DNA of 64,000 nt from Paraburkholderia sp. BL23I1N1 (lineage in GTDB: Bacteria; Pseudomonadota; Gammaproteobacteria; Burkholderiales; Burkholderiaceae), in NCBI RefSeq assembly GCF_003610295.1, contig NZ_RAPV01000001.1:1612001-1676000 (forward strand), given 5' to 3'. This document shows, piece by piece, positions 18,013 through 26,417 of the stretch (position 1 is its first letter; each line of letters starts with the position of its first letter). The translations under genes were made by a program, and so were the position numbers. Below the pieces are notes generated by a model. It was not told the DNA's origin, ran no database searches, and saw only the letters and a program-made list of their open reading frames with translations.

Positions 18013-19164
18013 TTACAAGACCTCTTTGACGAATTCAGCTTCGGGGTGGATTGACGCCTTTCCGGTAATCCGGGACGCGTCGAAAAAGTCTCGAAATGCG
18101 GTCGCCAGCAGGCGGATCCATGCCGGCTTGATGGAGCCGATGCATCCGATCCTGAAGCTGCGGGTCTGAAGATGCAGCTTCGAATAGATATAGAGGTTGT
18201 AGTTGGTGAGATGCGCGTAAAGCGCATCGAAATCCCTCTGGGTATTAATGATGCCGTTTGCCGTGAGCGCCAGACACACGGGTGAGCGCACTTGGGCGTT
18301 TAGAAGTGGCGATGCGTATCGTTCGGTCGAGCGGACGATTTCGTCACGCACCGCGCCGTAACGTTCGCCGCGGTGAATCACGCCTTCACTGGCAAGTACT
18401 TCAAGCGCTTTTGCGCATGCCTGGATCACATGCGTGGGTGGCGTGGATCGCCATTCGCCGGTTTGCTCGAAACTTTGCCACTGATTACGGACGTCGAGGA
18501 CAAAGGAATTGACCGGATTGCCCTTGCTCCTGAGCAGATCAAGTGATGCGATGACGAAAGCCGCGCCCGGCGGCCCCTCGATGCATTTATTGCTGGACGT
18601 TACGAGCACGTCGAAAGCGATTCTCCTGGCACTGATGTCGGTGGCGCCAAAAGAACTCATCGCGTCGATGATCGTCCTGACGCCGCGCCGTTTAGCCAGA
18701 TCCACGATCGCATCGAGTGGATTAATGACACCGGTAGTCGTCTCGCAATGCACGAAACAAAGGTGCGTGATCGTGCGGTCCTGCTCCAGATACGCGGCGA
18801 TGTCGGCGGCCGAGAGCGGTTGATCGCTCGGCGCCTTCATGCTGACGGTCTGCACGCCTCGCAGCTCCAATATCTTCAGTATCCGCTCGCCATAAATTCC
18901 GTTGATGCAGACGAGCGGCCGATCAGACGGACAGATGAAGGTAGCCAGCGCAGCTTCCATACCGTAGGAACCGCTGCCCTGGATTGGGACGACCGAATGT
19001 GTGTCATTCCCGTCGATCAGCTCGATCATTAGTTCACGCACCAAAGCCGTGATGTTTTTGAAGCTCCGGTCGCGCGAGCCCATATCGAATTGCATCTGCG
19101 CCTTCACTTCGTCGCTCAAGGCCAACGGGCCTGGTGTCATTAAGAAATGATGTTGGCCGTACAT
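18013..19164 (-). CDS. Class V aminotransferase (N-terminal half of RtxA)
   Basis: The 383-residue protein belongs to the class V, 2-aminoethylphosphonate:pyruvate/serine aminotransferase group. It starts MYGQHHFLMTPGPLALSDEV, has the substrate/cofactor loop GSGSYGMEAAL and the PLP lysine in VTSSNKCIEGPPGAAF. In RtxA the homologous N-terminal domain supplies serinol by transaminating a dihydroxyacetone-type substrate. It is the first gene of the operon, about 420 bp downstream of nod box 2. An N-terminal fragment of a diverged second copy lies at 37110-37510. Assignment to rhizobitoxine rests on the next two genes. Confidence 0.82.
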   Translation of the reverse strand: MYGQHHFLMTPGPLALSDEVKAQMQFDMGSRDRSFKNITALVRELMIELIDGNDTHSVVPIQGSGSYGMEAALATFICPSDRPLVCINGIYGERILKILELRGVQTVSMKAPSDQPLSAADIAAYLEQDRTITHLCFVHCETTTGVINPLDAIVDLAKRRGVRTIIDAMSSFGATDISARRIAFDVLVTSSNKCIEGPPGAAFVIASLDLLRSKGNPVNSFVLDVRNQWQSFEQTGEWRSTPPTHVIQACAKALEVLASEGVIHRGERYGAVRDEIVRSTERYASPLLNAQVRSPVCLALTANGIINTQRDFDALYAHLTNYNLYIYSKLHLQTRSFRIGCIGSIKPAWIRLLATAFRDFFDASRITGKASIHPEAEFVKEVL

Positions 19165-19589
19165 ATAGCACTCCTAATTTAGACGTTTATATGCAAATGC
19201 GGTACGAACGCTTTGCCGCGCGGCAAAGTTTTCACAGGGGAATCTTCCTGTCTGTGCAAAATCTGGCGGTGGGCGAGTGTCGAGCTGCTTGCAGTAAGGC
19301 TCAGTAGCTCCACAATCTTCATGGAATCGACGGATGCACGAATCCTATGGGAGGGCGGTGGAAGTAAGCCCGCTGGAGTAGCTTGCGCTTGATCCTGTGT
19401 CCGAGCAGCGACAGGGCCGCGCTCGCGTGCCCCGATGCATGTGATTGACCGACAACTGCTGCAATGTCATTTCCTCGGCTTCGCTCAGTTCTACCGCACA
19501 CTTCTTCCGCTACCCCGGCACCACGAAGGCGCCAGCAGGTTGACGAAACTCAATCGGATGTACCAGGAACACTATCCTCCATGCCGCAC
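19165..19589. other. Leader between nod box 2 and the rtx-like operon, with IS scars
   Basis: Bases 19165-19345 are near-identical to 37511-37690, upstream of the rtxA fragment. They include the palindrome ctttgccgcgcggcaaag. A 27-bp piece of the mobile repeat at 37754-37873 follows at about 19347 (tatgggagggcggtgg). From about 19390 to 19589 lies the IS630 transposase remnant shared by all three nodD regions. No gene is encoded. Confidence 0.7.
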
Positions 19590-19636
19590 AACTCGTAAAG
19601 TCGATTGTTTTGATGGAACACCTCCACATTATTTAT
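19590..19636 (-). promoter_or_regulatory. nod box 2 (towards the rtx-like operon), diverged
   Basis: On the minus strand it contains CATCAAAACAATCGACTTTA and GTGGAGGTGTTCC, with the distal end changed to ATAAATAATGTGG instead of the ATCCATAGTGTGG of boxes 1 and 3. The core is kept and the spacing to nodD is the same, so NodD binding is plausible but may be weaker. Confidence 0.75.
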
Positions 19637-19647
19637 AAGTTGGGATC

Positions 19648-20595
19648 ATGCGTTTCAAGGGCCTCGATCTAAATCTCCTCGTCGCGCTCGATGCTCTGAT
19701 GACCGAGCGTAACCTCACCGCGGCGGCACGCAGCATCAACCTGAGCCAGCCGGCCATGAGCGCGGCCGTCGCCCGGCTACGCGCCTATTTCTGCGATGAA
19801 CTGTTTACGATGAGGGGCCGGGAACTTGTCCCCACACCGCGTGCTGAAGGGCTCGCTGCTCCAATCCGCGAGGCTCTGGTGCACATCCAGCTCTCCGTTA
19901 TTTCCCGGGACGTCTTCAACCCGGCCAAATCGGATCGCCGCTTCAGGATCATCCTTTCCGATTTCATGGCAGTCGTATTTTTTCGAAAGATCGTGGAGCG
20001 TATTGCACGGGAAGCTCCCGCCGTCGGCTTCGAATTGCTACCACTTGCCGATGACCCCGATGAGGTTCTCCGGCGCGGCGAAGCCGATTTTCTTATCTTG
20101 CCGGAATTGTTCATGTCGAGCGCGCATCCTAAAGCGAAGCTGTTCGAGGAGACACTCGTGTGCGTAGGCTGCCGCACGAACAAGCAGCTATCAGGGCAGC
20201 TTACATTCGAGAGATACATGTCGATGGGGCACGTTTCGGTCAGGTTCGGACGTACGCGGCGGCCCTCCATCGACGAGTGGTTTTTGCTTGAGCACGGTCT
20301 CAAGAGACGGAACGAGGTCATCGTGCAGAGCTTTAGCATGATCCCGCCTATGCTAATAAACACTGACCGTATAGGGACGATGCCCTTCAGGCTGGCCAAG
20401 CATTTCGAAAAAACGATGCCTCTGCGGATCGTCGAACTTCCGCTGCCACTGCCCGCATTCACCGAGGCCGTCCAATGGTCTGCCCTTCACAGCAGTGATC
20501 CGGCAAGCAACTGGATGCGGGAGATAATATTGCAGGAGGCGTCACGCATGGTTGCTCCGCGTGAGACCACGCGAAGACCAATCCACCCAGGTTAG
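19648..20595 (+). CDS. nodD: LysR-type nodulation regulator NodD, copy 2
   Basis: NodD binds nod boxes and activates nod operons in response to host flavonoids. The 315-residue protein starts [20 protein letters not shown], with the DNA-binding helix-turn-helix [20 protein letters not shown] at about 23-42 and a NodD-type ligand domain ([34 protein letters not shown]). It is identical in sequence to NodD copy 3 at 41655. The start is 11 bp from nod box 2 and divergent from the rtx-like operon. The identity over the whole gene and about 170 bp past it shows recent duplication or conversion. Confidence 0.96.
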   Translation: MRFKGLDLNLLVALDALMTERNLTAAARSINLSQPAMSAAVARLRAYFCDELFTMRGRELVPTPRAEGLAAPIREALVHIQLSVISRDVFNPAKSDRRFRIILSDFMAVVFFRKIVERIAREAPAVGFELLPLADDPDEVLRRGEADFLILPELFMSSAHPKAKLFEETLVCVGCRTNKQLSGQLTFERYMSMGHVSVRFGRTRRPSIDEWFLLEHGLKRRNEVIVQSFSMIPPMLINTDRIGTMPFRLAKHFEKTMPLRIVELPLPLPAFTEAVQWSALHSSDPASNWMREIILQEASRMVAPRETTRRPIHPG

Positions 20596-20596
20596 A

Positions 20597-20830
20597 AAAT
20601 GGGATCTTTCAGCAAGGCTTTTGCGGCATGGATCTGTGGGGTTTCGAGGGTTTTGTGGCGACATAACGGATATCACCACACCAGGCCTGATTCGGCGCGG
20701 TGACGGCAAACGCCTGATCGAGCAGGTTCGGCGCGAACGGCAAGCCATGTGTCAATCTGGTTGTTGCCTGAATGGCGCTGCGGTGATGGACGACGCTGCG
20801 ACTGCGCGGTCGCTGGGTGCTGAAGATGAT
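20597..20830 (-). mobile_element. IS3-family orfB fragment after nodD copy 2
   Basis: The minus-strand frame contains ATTRLTHGLPFAPNLLDQAF and TAPNQAWCGDIRYVAT, the start of an IS3 orfB integrase core. It is truncated on both sides and shared with the region after nodD copy 3 as far as position 20768. Confidence 0.7.
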
Positions 20831-21287
20831 CATTAATGAAGTCTATCGCTCACAGTACGCGTGCTGTGCGCCACGGGGACTGTCGTCGGTCGACGCTAGC
20901 GGCCGTTATGTAATACAGGTTTCTCGGACGGTTGTGAGTGATCGCGATGGTTCGGCAGCCTGCCACCACTCCGTGCACCGAACTCACGACTTAACGTCGG
21001 ACTTCCACGGCCAGCAAGCGCTTGTTTCAACATTTTCTCGGTCCTTCTGGATCTGCTCGCGGTTGAGCGTGGCTTCGCTGGAGACTGCAACTTGGTTCGT
21101 CGACATTCGGTCGGCGTCGGCTTCAGTCGACGCCGCATGCAACTCCTCGCTAGCTCTCAACAACGGCAGACCGAGGCCAAACCGCGAAACTTCGCCCTTT
21201 AATGCGGTGATATCCGCCCGCCATGTATCCGCGTTACCGACAAGCAGACTGCGCTGGACTGTGGAAGTGAGACGCTTGCGATTCAAC
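20831..21287. other. Spacer without a recognised gene
   Basis: A 106-residue minus-strand frame (20984-21304, MKLAPELNRKRLTS...) overlaps the end of the carboxyltransferase gene. I recognise no family and see no convincing ribosome binding site. It may be an unknown small protein or chance. Confidence 0.35.
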
Positions 21288-22661
21288 TCAGGCGCTAGCT
21301 TCACTCCCTACAGGGAACAAATACTTGGTAATTTGTTCTCGAGTATGTTCTATCTCGATGACATCAGTAATCAGCCCATTAATTTTCAACAATTCTGGGT
21401 TTTCAATTTCATCGGTCAGTTTTCGCATTATGGATCTGGTGGTTTCATCAGACTCAGACATTACTTTCTTCATCGTGTCCGGGCTGAAAACGCCGATGTG
21501 GGCCCGCGGATACGCCAGTACTGCCACAGGGTCAAATCCAGGACCACCCATGGCGTACACTCCTCCCGTATACGCTTTTCTGGCAACGAGCAGTAATTTT
21601 GGTACCTTGCATCGAACATGTGCTCTGAATAATTCCGCTGCGGCCGAAAATATGCCACTTTTTTCAGCTTCTCTGCCGATCATAAATCCTGGGATATCGG
21701 CAATGAATATGATTGGCATGTTGGTTTTTGCGGCAATATTTATCATTTTTACCATTTTTGAGGCGGATTTCCGATAAATTGCACCTCCATTATGTCGGGG
21801 GTTGTTGGCGATAATTGCAGCGAAATTTCCTTTGATGCTCGCGTAGGCGGTCAACACTTCCTCCGCGTATTCGGCGCTTATTTCCGTAAAGCTGCCTTTG
21901 TCGATAAAGGAATTCAGCAAATGATGCATGTCATAGGGTGTGCGATGATCTGTTGGAATTAATTTTTCAAAATCAACCGCATCGGGTTCTTCATATTCAA
22001 GGCCATGGGGTCCCTTGCCTTTGAAACTTCCATGCAGTAATTTTCTTATGCACTTGAATAAACTTTCTTCATCTTTGAATACCAGTTGAACCGAGCCCGA
22101 GCCCTTGCTGTGAACGTCTGTTCCACCTAGCGAATAGAGATCGGACTCCTGGGCCAGCATTGCCTTCACCATATCCGGACGACCCATACATAGAGCACCT
22201 TTCTCAGTCATCAACACTAGGTCTGCGAGCATCAACGGTAAAGCAAGTGGACCTGAGGTCGGACCGAGTATGACGGAAATTAGCAAATTTCCTTCTGAAA
22301 ATTCTGCGAGGGATGCACTGACCCTGCCCATTCCGAATGGAGATAAAAGTAATCTGGCCATGTCCGGCGAGAGCACTTTCGTGGTGTCGAAACTGCCTGT
22401 CCCTCCTGCCTTGTCCTGAATGTAGATTAAGGGGGCACGTTTATCCCGGGCCCGAGTTACCGTGCTGATGATCTGCTCGGCAGTGCGCCACTGTCCGCCT
22501 CCCTGAAATTCACAGTCTCCTCCGCGATTCATGACCAGAAAGGTTTTTACCAAATTTATGGTTCCTTCGCCGCAGATGAAATGACTTTTTGCGGCAGGTT
22601 GACGGTCAACAAAACTATCTGCGTCAAAGAGCACGTTTATTCTTTTCAACGAAATTTGCAT
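21288..22661 (-). CDS. Acyl-CoA carboxylase carboxyltransferase subunit (PccB/MmdA-like)
   Basis: The 457-residue protein has both crotonase-like halves of biotin-dependent carboxyltransferases: the N-terminal LIYIQDKAGGTGSFDTTKVL with LADLVLMTEKGALCMGRPDM, and the C-terminal MPIIFIADIPGFMIGREAEKSG with GGVYAMGGPGFDPVAVLAYP. It would move carboxyl groups between biotin and an acyl-CoA or related ketone. No biotin carboxylase or carrier gene is in the window, so a partner must be elsewhere. It is about 50-60 residues shorter than PccB at the N-terminus. It lies 86 bp downstream of iaaH on the same strand and is the third gene of a likely iaaM-iaaH operon. Codon use is visibly more A+T-rich than the nif region, suggesting separate acquisition. 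Confidence 0.8.
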   Translation of the reverse strand: MQISLKRINVLFDADSFVDRQPAAKSHFICGEGTINLVKTFLVMNRGGDCEFQGGGQWRTAEQIISTVTRARDKRAPLIYIQDKAGGTGSFDTTKVLSPDMARLLLSPFGMGRVSASLAEFSEGNLLISVILGPTSGPLALPLMLADLVLMTEKGALCMGRPDMVKAMLAQESDLYSLGGTDVHSKGSGSVQLVFKDEESLFKCIRKLLHGSFKGKGPHGLEYEEPDAVDFEKLIPTDHRTPYDMHHLLNSFIDKGSFTEISAEYAEEVLTAYASIKGNFAAIIANNPRHNGGAIYRKSASKMVKMINIAAKTNMPIIFIADIPGFMIGREAEKSGIFSAAAELFRAHVRCKVPKLLLVARKAYTGGVYAMGGPGFDPVAVLAYPRAHIGVFSPDTMKKVMSESDETTRSIMRKLTDEIENPELLKINGLITDVIEIEHTREQITKYLFPVGSEASA

Positions 22662-22747
22662 TAGCTATCTGCCTCCTGGCAATGCGTATGAATGTTGGCT
22701 GTTATCGGTGCCGTGCGTCTGTGCGGTGTTGAATGGCAGCCCCATTT

Positions 22748-24088
22748 TCAGGAAGCCAAAATGTCTTCCATAGACATTGCTGCGGCCAGAAGGCGGCGGT
22801 CCTGGCCCCGCGCGGCGTCAATACTCAACCCCACCGGTAATGCATCATCGGGAGCAACTGGAAGGGTGATAGAAGGTATCGCGGCGTTGCTGGCCAAGTC
22901 GGTGTTACGTATCACCTCGGCAAACAGTCCCGGCCTGCTGGCATCGCTCAGATGAGGGACGCTACGCGGAACTGTCGGGTACACGAGAAAATCGATGCCT
23001 CGAGTGCTGAACAGCGAGTCTATTTGTAGACGTAAGACGCCTATATTCTGGATTGCTGATGAATAATCTGCGGCAGATATAAGCTGTCCACCAAGATTGG
23101 CGTGAATGATGTTGCGAACAATTTTGTCGCGAATGTTATCAAATACAGCATTTATCCTGTTTCCCCATCCTAAGGAAAGCAATGTGCGGGGAAAGTCAGT
23201 GAAGAATTCGTAAACCGGAATGGTGAAGGTTCCGGTTCTATTCAGGTCAGCAACAACCGCGTCATCCAGTTCAACGCACTGGAAACCAGCGCAAGTCAAT
23301 CGCCTGACGGCATGCCAGCAATACTTTCGGACATCATCCTCCAGGTCAGTCCACATGGAGGCCGGAAGGCCTATTCGGCCGCGAGTATTTTTCTGTTTTG
23401 TCGGAAGGTGGCTATCGGGGGACAGCAGATCATATAGAAGTAATGCATCTTTCGCCGTCCGCGTCAGAAGGCCCGGCGAATCCTTCGTGCGAGAAACTGG
23501 AATGATTCCGGCCGAAGACCAGCGACCACTTGTGGGCCTGAAGCCGGTGATACCACAGAAGGCGGCCGGTATCCTTACGGAGCCGCCGGTGTCCGTTCCG
23601 ATCGCCATCGGAACGATACCGGCTGCCACAGCAGCGGCACAGCCGCCACTGCTGCCACCAGCCAAATGCCCTGGAGCCGCTGGATTTCCCACCGTTCCCC
23701 ATCGAGGATTGACCGATGTGATACCAAAGCTGAGTTCATGCATGTTGTTCTTGCCGGCAACGACAGCACCGAGCGCTCTCAGCTTTCTGACAACAAGCGC
23801 ATCGCGCGTGGCTATACAACCTTCCATCCCCGGTGTCCCGGCAGTGACAGGGAGCCCCTTAACACAAATATTGTCCTTTAAGGAAAAGGGAATGCCGTAG
23901 AGCGGTGCGCCTTTCAGGGCATCATTCGCTTTAGCGAAATGCGCGTCCGGGCCGCAAGTGCGGATGAAGCAGTTGAGCTTTTTCAGATGCGAATCAGCGC
24001 TGAGTGCACGCTCCCGGATTTCAGCCGCTGAAAGTGCACCGGTACGTATGCCATCGCAAAGCGATTCCACAGTGTTTTTTGGATACAT
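22748..24088 (-). CDS. iaaH: Amidase, probable indole-3-acetamide hydrolase IaaH
   Basis: The 446-residue protein is an amidase-signature hydrolase with the Ser-Ser-Lys triad visible as Lys71 (FSLKDNI), a cis-Ser in GGSSGG (144-149) and the nucleophile Ser170 in GTDTGGSVRIPA. In the indole-3-acetamide pathway IaaH releases indole-3-acetic acid and ammonia from the amide. Sequence alone would allow many amidases; the assignment depends on the tryptophan monooxygenase gene 36 bp upstream. The start codon ATG at 24086-24088 follows directly after iaaM, consistent with co-transcription. Confidence 0.82.
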   Translation of the reverse strand: MYPKNTVESLCDGIRTGALSAAEIRERALSADSHLKKLNCFIRTCGPDAHFAKANDALKGAPLYGIPFSLKDNICVKGLPVTAGTPGMEGCIATRDALVVRKLRALGAVVAGKNNMHELSFGITSVNPRWGTVGNPAAPGHLAGGSSGGCAAAVAAGIVPMAIGTDTGGSVRIPAAFCGITGFRPTSGRWSSAGIIPVSRTKDSPGLLTRTAKDALLLYDLLSPDSHLPTKQKNTRGRIGLPASMWTDLEDDVRKYCWHAVRRLTCAGFQCVELDDAVVADLNRTGTFTIPVYEFFTDFPRTLLSLGWGNRINAVFDNIRDKIVRNIIHANLGGQLISAADYSSAIQNIGVLRLQIDSLFSTRGIDFLVYPTVPRSVPHLSDASRPGLFAEVIRNTDLASNAAIPSITLPVAPDDALPVGLSIDAARGQDRRLLAAAMSMEDILAS

Positions 24089-24124
24089 AAAATTTCCGCG
24101 AATAGGATGTCATCCTGTCCGATG

Positions 24125-25813
24125 TCAGTAACGATAAGCACTGCGGATCTCGTCAAGAGGATTGCCCGGTAAAAGATTTCCTCCTGCGCTACGTATGACG
24201 GCGCAGGCGCTGTTCACAGCCGTCTGCACAGCTCCCTCAATCCACCCACCGGTAAAAGAGCAGCCACATCCTGCCAGATAAAGGCCGGAATCCCATGCGG
24301 GATCATTCGCGGTCTTGAACTGAAAGAAGAGACGCTGCGAGTAAACATCTTCGCCCGGATAGTTGAGCTTAAAGGCACCCGAAGAATGCGGATCGGTCAG
24401 CCAGTCATGGTGCAGGATGCTACGTTCATAGTCGTCATCGGCGGGAACCAGGTGGCGCGCAAGTTCTGGATGGAATGTAGCAAGGTCGTCAACAAAGCAC
24501 TCACACCGCTGTTTTTTGTCGGGAACACTCAGTAGCTTGTGAGCGTCATCTTCCCAAGTGTAACTAAGCAAAACTACACCCTGACCATCTGGCTTATCGG
24601 GTTCGTAATCAAGGCAATATACTCCTCTCGCAAAACTGTCAGACTGGATGGTGACTGGCAGGTCTTTAGTGATCCAGAACTTGTCGCGGGTGAGCATGAA
24701 CAGCTTTGAGGAACCCGTAAGATGCGTTTCCCTGACGGCTCGTGAGACGTCGCGGCTGAGAAACGTTTCGTCGTCGGTCAGGCAATGAACCATCTGCATT
24801 GCCCTGTTGTTGCTAGTGACGATCACTCGGTCGAAAACCAATGCCTCGTCTTCATCAGTTACCAGTTTTATCTTTCCATTCTCTTTGTAGATGCGACCCA
24901 CGCTATTGAAGCGAACCCGTTCAGAAACGGAGCACCCTGCGATCTCCGCTCCCGCCAGGCGCTCAGCCAGTGTAGAGATTCCGCAGGAAATCAGGCGTTG
25001 ATCATCCAGATAGCCGTTAACGACCAAGCGCAGTATTTCGGTGAATCCGGCCTGATAAACAGGTAGGAAACCTCCGGATCCTATTCCTAAAGAGCCAAAC
25101 AGCTCAAAGTCATAAGGCCTTTCCCAAGGGATACCTCCGGGGGGGCGAGGGCCAGTGAAAATCGCGACAATGGCCGCATAGAAAGAACTGTCACGGAACA
25201 CATCGAGCCACGTTTGCCATGCCGCACGCGCTTCCTGAAAGCGATGTGATTTCAACATGACCGTGATTTCTGCCGGCGCTACAAGAGATGTGCCATTGAT
25301 CACGCACCCTTCCTGTAAAAATGCCCTCCAGCTTTCATGAACAAGCCTGAACAAAGGTGGCGGTGAATCTCCCGCCGGCCAGGTATGGCGAGTGCCGCGA
25401 TAATGCAATTCGGTATCAACCACTCCTGGATCGGGGAAAGACGTGGTCGTGGAAATGCCGTGTTTGTTCAAATAATGGAAAAGACCGGTTGCACTCGGAG
25501 GGACCCGCATTGCGCCCATTTCAGCAATAAGGTGCGGGTACCGCGGATCAAATACTTGTGACCATATTCTTCCTCCAATGCGATCGCGGGCCTCAAAGAC
25601 CGTAACGTCGTTTACGCCTGCCCGCATCAGCTCAGTCGCCGCCACAAGACCGCTAATACCGGCCCCCACGATGGCAACGCGCGGAGTTGGAGTGCGTGAT
25701 GAAAAGGAGCCGATTGCCCCTTCAGACTCGCAGAGCTGGAGGAACGGCGCGTAGTCATACAATAGGTCAACAGTCGGTGATGGACTTTGTGAAGATGCGA
25801 CGTGATTTTTCAT
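24125..25813 (-). CDS. iaaM: Tryptophan 2-monooxygenase IaaM
   Basis: IaaM is an FAD enzyme that converts tryptophan to indole-3-acetamide, the first step of bacterial auxin synthesis by that route. The 562-residue protein matches Pseudomonas savastanoi-type IaaM over its full length: VDLLYDYAPFLQLCE, the Rossmann motif RVAIVGAGISGLVAATEL (about 45-62), ARDRIGGRIWSQVFDPR, ELFGSLGIGSGGFLP, SRAVRETHLTGSSKLF and FTGGWIEGAVQTAVNSACAV. The start is the ATG at 25811-25813 with AAGGAG eight bases upstream. It leads a three-gene operon with iaaH and a carboxyltransferase. Base composition is lower in G+C than the flanks. Confidence 0.93.
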   Translation of the reverse strand: MKNHVASSQSPSPTVDLLYDYAPFLQLCESEGAIGSFSSRTPTPRVAIVGAGISGLVAATELMRAGVNDVTVFEARDRIGGRIWSQVFDPRYPHLIAEMGAMRVPPSATGLFHYLNKHGISTTTSFPDPGVVDTELHYRGTRHTWPAGDSPPPLFRLVHESWRAFLQEGCVINGTSLVAPAEITVMLKSHRFQEARAAWQTWLDVFRDSSFYAAIVAIFTGPRPPGGIPWERPYDFELFGSLGIGSGGFLPVYQAGFTEILRLVVNGYLDDQRLISCGISTLAERLAGAEIAGCSVSERVRFNSVGRIYKENGKIKLVTDEDEALVFDRVIVTSNNRAMQMVHCLTDDETFLSRDVSRAVRETHLTGSSKLFMLTRDKFWITKDLPVTIQSDSFARGVYCLDYEPDKPDGQGVVLLSYTWEDDAHKLLSVPDKKQRCECFVDDLATFHPELARHLVPADDDYERSILHHDWLTDPHSSGAFKLNYPGEDVYSQRLFFQFKTANDPAWDSGLYLAGCGCSFTGGWIEGAVQTAVNSACAVIRSAGGNLLPGNPLDEIRSAYRY

Positions 25814-26417
25814 GGATTTTCTCCTTTGTGGCAATGCATCCACTTGAGGAATGATGATGGCTGGAAATAGCGCAGGGACCTTCGACAGAAGAGATCGAGG
25901 TTATTTATTCCGTTGCCGATAGCTGTGCTGCTCCTCGGCAGAAAAATGCTATTCATGGTGAATATCCATGGATGCCACGATATCAAATCGACTGCGGTCA
26001 TATCAAACAAATAAAATTGATGTTTGTAGCAAGCTAACGTGAGAGTAGCTTCGTCAGCCATGACTCACTACTGATAAAGGGAGTTGGTTGATTTGTGAGA
26101 AGATATTTCGGGCGTGCGCAAGCTATTTCGTCCGCCCTGAACAATCCGTTTGGCGTGGTGTCAGCCGGCGCGTGTCAAGGTACTCGCCTCAGTCATGTAG
26201 CCAAAGGCTGTTTAAGTGCGGTGTGCGAGGCCATCGTGACGACTGACTCGCGCTCCGGATTGGGGGCGACGGCGCCGATTGGCGTCCAGTCCCGCGCGCA
26301 GCGTGACGGCATCATCGATGTTGTGATATTAAGCAGCGAACTCGTCGGACCAACGGTTGAGCACGACTATGCGATTACCCTCGGAGGATCAGTTGATTCT
26401 CATGTCGCGAAAATTTT
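25814..26417. other. Upstream region of iaaM, no gene recognised
   Basis: The first 270 bp are A+T-rich and probably carry the iaaM promoter. I found neither a nod box nor a -24/-12 motif there. A GTG-started plus-strand frame (26095-26439, 114 codons) has no similarity I recognise and runs into the end of the ATP-grasp gene. Confidence 0.45.

Noticed and set aside
25810..26061. 83-codon ORF upstream of iaaM
   Set aside because: A+T-rich promoter-like DNA with no ribosome binding site and no similarity.
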